Source: Ciborinia camelliae | Lineage: Eukaryota; Ascomycota; Leotiomycetes; Helotiales; Sclerotiniaceae | Reading direction: 5' to 3' | DNA: 64,000 bases | NCBI GenBank assembly: GCA_025890175.1 | Contig: JANPYM010000003.1 | Coordinates: forward strand, 3,147,466 to 3,211,465 | Part shown: one piece after another, positions 57,031-64,000 of the stretch | How positions within the stretch are numbered: the stretch's first letter is position 1 | Layout of the letters: each line of letters begins with the position of its first letter | The notes under the pieces: model-generated | The model's input: the letters and a program-made list of their open reading frames with translations, nothing else | What the model was told of the DNA's origin: nothing | The model's database searches: none | Made by a program: the position numbers and the translations under genes

Positions 57031-57896
57031 TAGTATATTTGATATCTAGTATCTACTATCTAGATCGTTCTTGGTTCTTGCTGAGGTGAGGTGAGTGGGT
57101 TGGGTTGGGTTGGGTATATTCGATTCTAGGGGATGAGGTTGCGTGTTGTTGATAGGTAGATTGAGAGGTAGAGAGGTAGAGAGGTAGAGGTGGGTAGGTA
57201 GATGCGAGGATCTTGGATTTCGTTGTTTGTATTCTTTGGATTGCTTGTAGGTGATGCTATGGTAGATGCTATTCTAGATGCTGTTTTAGATGCTATTGTA
57301 GATGCTGTTGTAGATTCGTGGAGGGGGGAGTCTGGAGGGGGGGGTCTGGAGGCTGGAGGCTGATGCTATGGTAGATGCTATTGTAGATGCTGTTTTAGGT
57401 GTAGGTAGTTGGTTCGTGGAGGGGGAAGTCTGGAGGCTGGAGGCTGGGGGCTGGTAGTTGTTTAGGTTTGAGGTTGAGGTTTGAGGTTGAGGTTGATTCT
57501 GTGGGTTTGAGCTTGGGGTTTGAGGTTGAGGTTTGAGGTTGGGTGGGAGGTATAAGGGACGGGATGGGGAAGAGGAGGATTTGGGTGTTATGGGGGTGTG
57601 ATGGGATGGGGATAGGGGGTGAGAGGAGGAAGAGGAGGAAGAGATGTGCAGCGATTATGTAGGTATTGTATTATGGTATATAGTAGGTTTGTTGGGGGTT
57701 GGAGTCTGGGTGTTGAATAAGTAGGGAGGTCTTTGTAGTTCGTAGTTCGTAGGATGTAAGATGGAGGATGTAGTTCGTAGTTCGTAGTTTGGGATGTAGG
57801 ATGTAGATCTATATTGGCATTATTAACAGGAATAAAAAGAATTTGGATTGGTGGGGGAAGGTGGGAGGGCAAGGGGAAAAGGAAAGGGAAAAGGGA
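56880..57896 (+). repeat. direct repeat, copy 1 (left of the gap)
   Basis: About 1 kb from the T-rich tract to the AAAAGGGA before the gap is repeated at 57907-58929 with offset 1032-1033. The only clear difference outside T runs is one G in a homopolymer (about 57564 versus 58597). Confidence 0.95.
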
Positions 57897-57906
57897 NNNN
57901 NNNNNN
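57897..57906. other. assembly gap (10 N)
   Basis: Ten undetermined bases separate the two copies of the 1-kb repeat. Confidence 1.
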
Positions 57907-58929
57907 TTTTTTTTTTTTTTTTTTTTTTTCTTTTTTTTCTCCTTTTTCTTTTCTCTTTTTTTTTTTTCCTCTCTCTCCTTTCTCTCCTTTCTTTTTTTTT
58001 TCTTCTTTTTTTCTTTTTTTTTTTCTTTCTCCTCTTTTTTTTTTCTCTTTTCTCTCTCCTTTTAGTATATTTGATATCTAGTATCTACTATCTAGATCGT
58101 TCTTGGTTCTTGCTGAGGTGAGGTGAGTGGGTTGGGTTGGGTTGGGTATATTCGATTCTAGGGGATGAGGTTGCGTGTTGTTGATAGGTAGATTGAGAGG
58201 TAGAGAGGTAGAGAGGTAGAGGTGGGTAGGTAGATGCGAGGATCTTGGATTTCGTTGTTTGTATTCTTTGGATTGCTTGTAGGTGATGCTATGGTAGATG
58301 CTATTCTAGATGCTGTTTTAGATGCTATTGTAGATGCTGTTGTAGATTCGTGGAGGGGGGAGTCTGGAGGGGGGGGTCTGGAGGCTGGAGGCTGATGCTA
58401 TGGTAGATGCTATTGTAGATGCTGTTTTAGGTGTAGGTAGTTGGTTCGTGGAGGGGGAAGTCTGGAGGCTGGAGGCTGGGGGCTGGTAGTTGTTTAGGTT
58501 TGAGGTTGAGGTTTGAGGTTGAGGTTGATTCTGTGGGTTTGAGCTTGGGGTTTGAGGTTGAGGTTTGAGGTTGGGTGGGAGGTATAAGGGACGGGGATGG
58601 GGAAGAGGAGGATTTGGGTGTTATGGGGGTGTGATGGGATGGGGATAGGGGGTGAGAGGAGGAAGAGGAGGAAGAGATGTGCAGCGATTATGTAGGTATT
58701 GTATTATGGTATATAGTAGGTTTGTTGGGGGTTGGAGTCTGGGTGTTGAATAAGTAGGGAGGTCTTTGTAGTTCGTAGTTCGTAGGATGTAAGATGGAGG
58801 ATGTAGTTCGTAGTTCGTAGTTTGGGATGTAGGATGTAGATCTATATTGGCATTATTAACAGGAATAAAAAGAATTTGGATTGGTGGGGGAAGGTGGGAG
58901 GGCAAGGGGAAAAGGAAAGGGAAAAGGGA
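57907..58929 (+). repeat. direct repeat, copy 2 (right of the gap)
   Basis: Near-identical to 56880-57896. It contains internal minisatellite-like words: GATGCTATGGTAGATGCTATT, TGAGGTTGAGGTTTGAGGT, TCTGGAGGCTGGAGGCTG and GTAGTTCGTAGTTCGTAG. Confidence 0.95.
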
Positions 58930-59235
58930 GAAGAAAGGAGAAAAAAAAGAAAGAAAAAAAGGGGGAAGAATAAAAAGTAGACAGAAAAGAAGAGGGGGGA
59001 AGGGAATAGAAGGGAAAAAAGAAAGGGAAGAGGGCAGAAAGAGGGTAGAAAAAAAGGAAGAAAGGGGGAGGGCAGAAGGGAGAAAGAGGGGGGGTAGAAG
59101 GGAAAGGAGAAAGGGGGAGGGCAGAAGGGGGGTAGAAGGGAAGAGAGAAAGGGGGAGGGCAGAGGGGAGGCAGAGGGGCGGAGAGGAGGGAAGGCAGAGG
59201 GGGGAGAGGAAGGAAGGCGAGAGGATGGAAGGGGG
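58890..59235 (+). repeat. 350-bp homopurine (A/G) tract
   Basis: Almost only A and G on the plus strand with GGGGGAGGGCAGAAGGG-type repeats. The plus-strand frame through it (Lys/Arg/Glu/Gly only) is not a gene. Such tracts can form triplex DNA and stall sequencing. Confidence 0.92.
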
Positions 59236-61299
59236 TACTTCTAGTTGGAGTTGCTTTGTTGTTGCTGTTGCTGTTGCTTTGCTTGGTTGATAATTAGTGG
59301 GTTAAGATCTGAGATTTGAGATTTGGGAGATTTGAGATGGGGAGGAAGTTGAAGGGGAGACTTCGAGGAGATGTAGATGTAGATGTATATATTTATACCA
59401 TTAATACGATCCATCTAATCTTAAGGTCTGTAGAATAGAGAATCAACATCAACTACATAGACGGGGAATCGATGTTGGGGATTACGATATTTCAAGAGTT
59501 GAGGTAGGTATGATATACTATAGTTGTCTCTCGCGTTCAGTATCCTCATATAACATTCAAGGACTGAAAAGTATGATCATTCCCACCTATCTATTAAGCT
59601 ATTGAGTATCCATAATGATGGTTGATTTAAGACTTGAGATTTGAGATTTGAGAACTACCTAGTAATACTAGAAATACATAACTATAACCTATAGTATCAA
59701 CAATTATATCATGAAAACATATACCGTGACTGCAGAGTCCAGTCTATATTATAGGTTCTTGAGATCATAATTATCTCTTCTCACATTACATTACTTTACT
59801 TTACTTGGATAAAAGATAGTTTTAAATGAGAATAAGGATTGGAATTTGAGTATAATTACGTTTTTGAGTCATGGTGACTATGACTGTAAGTAGTCATAAC
59901 TTGAATTGATATTAGAATAAGATATTCTACAGGTTCTTCCGGCCAGGCCCTTTTGTTTATTTGTTTGGTATTGATCACTCCGAGGAGATTATATTTTAAA
60001 GTGCTATAGGTACCTATAGGTATTTTTGTTCTTATTTTTCTTGTATGTGTAGGTTTAGATTTATGTTTCTAGGGGAGGGCGGGAGGGGGAGGGGTTGGAT
60101 TGAGAATATTATCTATCATTAACCTTTCCATGTCACTTTGTATATATCTATTTATGTATAGTAAGAAGAGGTTGAGTTATAGATCAAATTCCCAGTAACT
60201 TTTATAAAGGAAACTTTATATTAGACTGATTCATCATGGATAAATCAATATTATGTTAAAACATTTCCCTATCTATCTATCTAAATGCAACTAACTCTAT
60301 TATATCTAGGCTGGAACTGAGATTCAAGTCCCTAATCCATTGATTGACCTTAGACTTTTAGTAGTCAAGACCGTGACAATAATGTTTAACAAACATCTAG
60401 ACAGTTGGTTATAAACCCGGGCATAGCACCTTCAAGTTTACAAAGAAGTTTATTGTATCTCTAGTACCTAGGTAGATGTTTCATGCCTTTTGATAAAGAA
60501 AGGGTGATATTTTAAACTTAAAGCTTATATGATTCATCTTAAGGTACCTAGGTTTTTGTGATTTTGCCATGGGTTATTGTCGGTTCAATCATGTGACTGT
60601 AAATAAGGGGTCGTACATATTGACTACATATTGACTACTAGTGTACGGATCAGCACTTTAATACTCTCTATATAAGAGATCTACCTTAGCATAGTATTAT
60701 AGGAATCAAGAATAATCATACACATATACAGTATAAAGTACTTTACAGTTTGAACCATCACCTGGTCGATACCAACAGTTATATTGGTAATTAGTCATTG
60801 AATTATCGAAGGCTTTTTTTAAAGAAGTTATGGGTAAAACTATCTAGGTTTAACAGTTAGTAATGTAAAGCCTAGCTTTTGAAATGTTTGTTTTGATTTA
60901 ATTATTTTTAGCTGTAACTGTATGTAAGATGTTGGATGTAGTTAGATCGATGGTTGAGGAGAGTATATGCGAGATGGCATTGTGAGGGTATCATATGCCA
61001 CGCACAAGCGAATTCAACATGCAATCTTTGATGTATGTAGTCCAGCCTGTAATACCTTCTCGAGAATGATATGCCTCTGAAAACTTGGTATTTGGAAGAC
61101 TCCGGTCGTAGTGTAGTCAGTTTTATGGAGGAAATTGGGGGGGGGGAGTGGGTAAGGTGGGTAAGAGAATCCTGATACAACAGATTGGTAGGGTATTAGA
61201 CTCTCATACCTTCATCCCAACAGAGACATTGTAGCCATTCGAAATTTTTCCATCATACTTACATAATCCGTGTCTTCTCAGTTGGCATTATACAACACC
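59236..61299. other. 2-kb AT-rich region without genes
   Basis: Begins with a (GTTGCT)n word near 59260, then TGAGATTTGAGATT repeats at 59300-59340 and 59630-59650. The rest is AT-rich with scattered GGTACCTA words. No frame over 100 codons carries recognisable content. Confidence 0.55.
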
Positions 61300-62638
61300 T
61301 TAATTCCAAATACGACTTCCGAAGGCTCCCTCTACAACCCCGTTTTCCACTAACCTCTGCCAATAGCACTCCAATCTATCTTCAACATCCACTCCATTCC
61401 ACATCTCCTTTCCATCCCCATCTTCCCCTTGCTTTCCTTTCTCCAAGATAGGAACTCCCACCTCCTCACAAACAACCCCGGCGCTAATCCCACCAAACAC
61501 ACACCCTACAACCTCATCACCACTACTTTTCTCCCAACCCACTATAAATCCTCCCAAAAATGCATTCCCAGCACCCGTCGCATCGACTACTTTCTTTTTA
61601 CCTTCTTCTCCAATCCAATATGGTTCAATCCATACCCATCTTTCTTGCTTGCGATACCAGACACAACAGCCTTCTGGGCCACAACGGATAATTATTGTTC
61701 CTTTCATATCTTTCCCGATCCCTCGTTCCAAAACCTTGTTTCCCAGTCCCTCGATCATGGAACGGGAGAATGGGAGAGTGGTCATGTCCAAGTCAAAGAA
61801 ATAGGCGAGTTCGATATGATTGGGGGAGAATATGTCTACGAATTCGAGCGCATTCATGCAGTTTTCTAGTTCTGAGGGTTTGCATGAGGGTGGTAGAGGT
61901 TCCCATATTATTAATGGGGATTCTCGGACGTTTGATTTGTGTCTGAGGTGTAAGAGCTCTGGGATTTGGGCAAGGGTATCAATGGGTGAGGTTAGGAAGT
62001 GGTAGTTAAGGGAATGGAGGAGTCGGGGATAAAGAGTTAGATGTTGAGGTTCGATACGGTAGGGTCCGGTGATGTATTTGTAGGTTTTTGCTACATGACA
62101 TGTTAGTCAGAATGAGGTATGATAGTCATCATTTGACTATGGAGGTGTGGAATTTTGGAGAACTAAGAAGATCTCTGTAGTATCTCGAAGAACAGAAGAA
62201 ATGTGGTTATACTGGGAGACGTAAAGTTACGCAGATGGGAAGACAGAATCGATTCTTCCACTTACACCCAAACTCCACATCCCCACCACCTTCTTCGTTC
62301 TTCCCACGAAAATATCTCAACTCTCCTCTCGTACACTCCACCCCATCTCCCTTGCTAATTTCCAATATCAGATCGGTATGCCAGCTCCGAAGTCTAGCTT
62401 CAATTTCCCTGGGAAAAGCATTACCGGCGCGGATTAACCATGAAAGTCTCTTAGCATTCCCGTTCGAGAGAAAGAGGCGAGCGCCAAGTATTGAATAGAC
62501 ACCACTTCCACCAAGAACTCGAGATTTTGTCTCGCCATTAGGGAAGTATAGGTCGTCTAAAATACACATTCCCAAGGTGGTGAGAAGAGGTCTGTTATCC
62601 TCATTATTTGGTTGTTTTTTCTCCCATTGTATAACCAT
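61300..62638 (-). CDS. pfkB-family sugar kinase-like protein (Mak32-like)
   Basis: Exons 62638-62266 and 62090-61300 join to about 387 residues (donor GTAAGT). The start TTLGMCILDDLYFPN and LGGSGVYSILGARLF match the N-terminal glycine-rich pfkB region. VVDATGAGNAFLGGFIVGW near residue 294 is the pfkB signature 2 with the catalytic Asp and anion hole. PLIIWEPLPPSCKPSE and DIFSPNHIE are typical of the fungal Mak32-like branch. Yeast Mak32 is needed for stable upkeep of the L-A double-stranded RNA virus, though its substrate is unknown. Biochemical activity here is unproven. Confidence 0.85.
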
Positions 62639-63261
62639 CTTGGATCTTGTAATTACAGATGAAGTCGAAGTAATGATAGAGTAACATTGTGTGGTGTGAA
62701 GAATTAGAATAGAAACAATTGCAGATGAAGAGGTACTTGACGTTAGTACTACGTAAAGTTGAAAGTGGCTTGCAAATCACATGATGATCAGCTGCGCCAC
62801 ATCGGACATTTATCCCTGATGATTCCTCATTAGGATACGGTCAGCCAAGGCAACCTCCGAGTAACAGGGCACAGAAAATGAGAGAACCTCTAATATCTTA
62901 GGAGATCCTTCATTTTGTTTCATTTCTCTCCCAGTCTCACTCTACACCAAACCAAATACAAGCCAAATACAAACCAAAACATTGATGATCGATAATCTGG
63001 GCAACAGGTTGGATTAACCTACTTTGTCCTAAAGTATCTCTATCTCTACATCAATTCTTCTAGACCGCCAGTTAAACCTTAACCTTACCCACCTAGGACC
63101 TCTTCCTGAATCCCATCTCTCTGGTAAGGTTAGGGGGTCCAATTGATATTGATTACCTACATACTGTATTCCACAAGTATCATACCTGCAGCAGCGCGTA
63201 CAGCGTAATCTCCAATTGACTCGCCCACTGCGTCCTCCTGCATTGAAATGCACCCCGGATT
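62639..63261. other. divergent intergenic region
   Basis: Between the pfkB gene (minus) and the 3'-truncated gene (plus). No gene seen; short minus-strand frames are unsupported. Confidence 0.45.
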
Positions 63262-64000
63262 ATGGACCCCTCACCCCAAGAGCTAGAATGGAATCGAGCT
63301 CGAGCTCAGAGAGAGTCGTCGATCTTTGATCCTCCTCGGTATGTAATAAGCTATAATGATGATCATACTCTACAATGGGATCCTCCAGCTAGATCCAAGC
63401 AATTATCTATCGCCTTGAGTTATCATTTTCCATTGGAAAAGGACCTTGAAAGCAAAATGCGAGCGGCTACCAGGAAGTTTCTTCGAAATGAACGACAAAA
63501 GACTTCAGAGGACTCCAAAACTGGGGCAACCTCTGAGAACCTAAATTTTGATGGTTTGCCAATGCATGTGGATACAGAAGACCAGGTCACGCGACCAACT
63601 GTGAAAGTAGCTGAGCCACTATCACATGTCAAACCTGGATCAATCGCATCGCATCGTATCTCCATGCCAGAAACTAGGACTCTTCAGTTCGTCACATGGG
63701 ATGCGGATATGAAAGAGTTCAGTCCTAGAATAAAAAAGAGACGATATGAAAAAGAAGAACGAGTAAAGGTTGCGGCTAATAGAGGATTTGCATGTGATAG
63801 ACATAGGAGGCAGAAAATGAAGGTACTCGAACATCATTTCCAGTTGTGAGGCTCCCCACTAACACTTGGTAGTGTGATCCTGAACGATGTTCAAGGAACA
63901 AACAACGATTAAGTAGTTTGGAGAATATGGCCGCCAAATTCGAGTCCCAATCTGCTATAGATAAACGACATTCTTCCTTCATTCCAGACCCCGAGACTAC
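63262..64000 (+). CDS. Cys/basic-motif protein, 3' end outside window
   Basis: Exon 63262-63822 and a second exon from 63873 to the window edge give at least 229 residues. Splicing with the 50-nt intron GTACTC...GGTAG is supported because it joins GFACDRHRRQKMK to CDPERCSRNKQR, producing C-x10-C-x4-C set in basic residues. This resembles Zn-binding DNA-binding motifs of fungal regulators but has too few cysteines visible for a standard Zn2Cys6 cluster. The N-terminal part is hydrophilic, with no domain recognised. Possibly a nuclear protein; the rest lies beyond the window. Confidence 0.65.

Noticed and set aside
56769..57089. Overlapping frames of Ser/Phe/Leu-only proteins
   Set aside because: They are translations of a homopyrimidine tract and have no start context or domain.
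58847..59290. 147-residue Lys/Arg/Glu/Gly-rich frame
   Set aside because: It is produced by the homopurine tract; the same start occurs in the left copy of the repeat and runs into the gap.
1..64000. tRNA, rRNA and CRISPR arrays
   Set aside because: No tRNA B-box plus acceptor pairing, rRNA sequence or spaced repeat array was seen by eye; CRISPR is not expected in a eukaryotic nuclear genome.
1..64000. A new defence or biosynthetic system
   Set aside because: Gene content is housekeeping genes plus scattered accessory genes and relics; no set of linked intact genes suggested an undescribed system.

Overview
The window is nuclear DNA from a filamentous ascomycete. Genes are mostly intron-containing, with 50-60 nt GT-AG introns. 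They lie on both strands without operons and include typical Pezizomycotina families (HET-domain protein, Zn2Cys6 regulator, 2EXR proteins, DHA2 and sugar-porter MFS transporters, DUF7907-like secreted protein). Gene content and style suggest a leotiomycete of the Botrytis/Sclerotinia type, but that placement is inference. All exon boundaries were read by eye from splice consensus and frame continuity.

Layout. 0.2-2.1 kb: MFS sugar porter. 2.7-5.6 kb: an orphan gene and a frame-broken tandem copy of it. 6.7-9.5 kb: a RhoGAP with a DEP domain set inside an F-BAR region. 10.6-12.3 kb: M19 membrane dipeptidase. 12.9-20.8 kb: an accessory stretch with a cytochrome P450 relic, a HET gene, a GT1 glycosyltransferase, a small secreted protein and an aquaporin relic. 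21.8-25.5 kb: ribosome-biogenesis gene YTM1 and an amino-acid permease. 26.9-30.1 kb: a 2EXR family cluster, one intact gene and two relics. 30.9-33.9 kb: a membrane protein and an APH-fold phosphotransferase. 34.7-42 kb: a six-exon Dsl1/ZW10-like tethering factor and an M16 metalloprotease. 42.6-49.3 kb: RAD7 and RAD16, divergently transcribed. 51.2-55 kb: an intact DHA2 exporter beside a decayed Zn2Cys6 regulator. 55.4-56 kb: an unrecognised Pro/Ala-rich protein. 56-59.3 kb: simple repeats and homopurine/homopyrimidine tracts around a 10-N gap flanked by a near-identical 1-kb direct repeat. 61.3-62.6 kb: a Mak32-like pfkB kinase. 63.3 kb to the end: a 3'-truncated gene with a Cys-rich motif.

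How genes work together. The clearest functional link is RAD7/RAD16, whose yeast products form one complex for global-genome nucleotide excision repair; here they share one intergenic region of about 1.15 kb. The DHA2 exporter with a dead neighbouring regulator looks like a broken regulator/effector pair. No new multi-gene system was found. The most informative signals are gene decay (at least five relics), the duplicated orphan gene, a RAD7 start codon split by an intron, and a probable assembly artefact at the gap.
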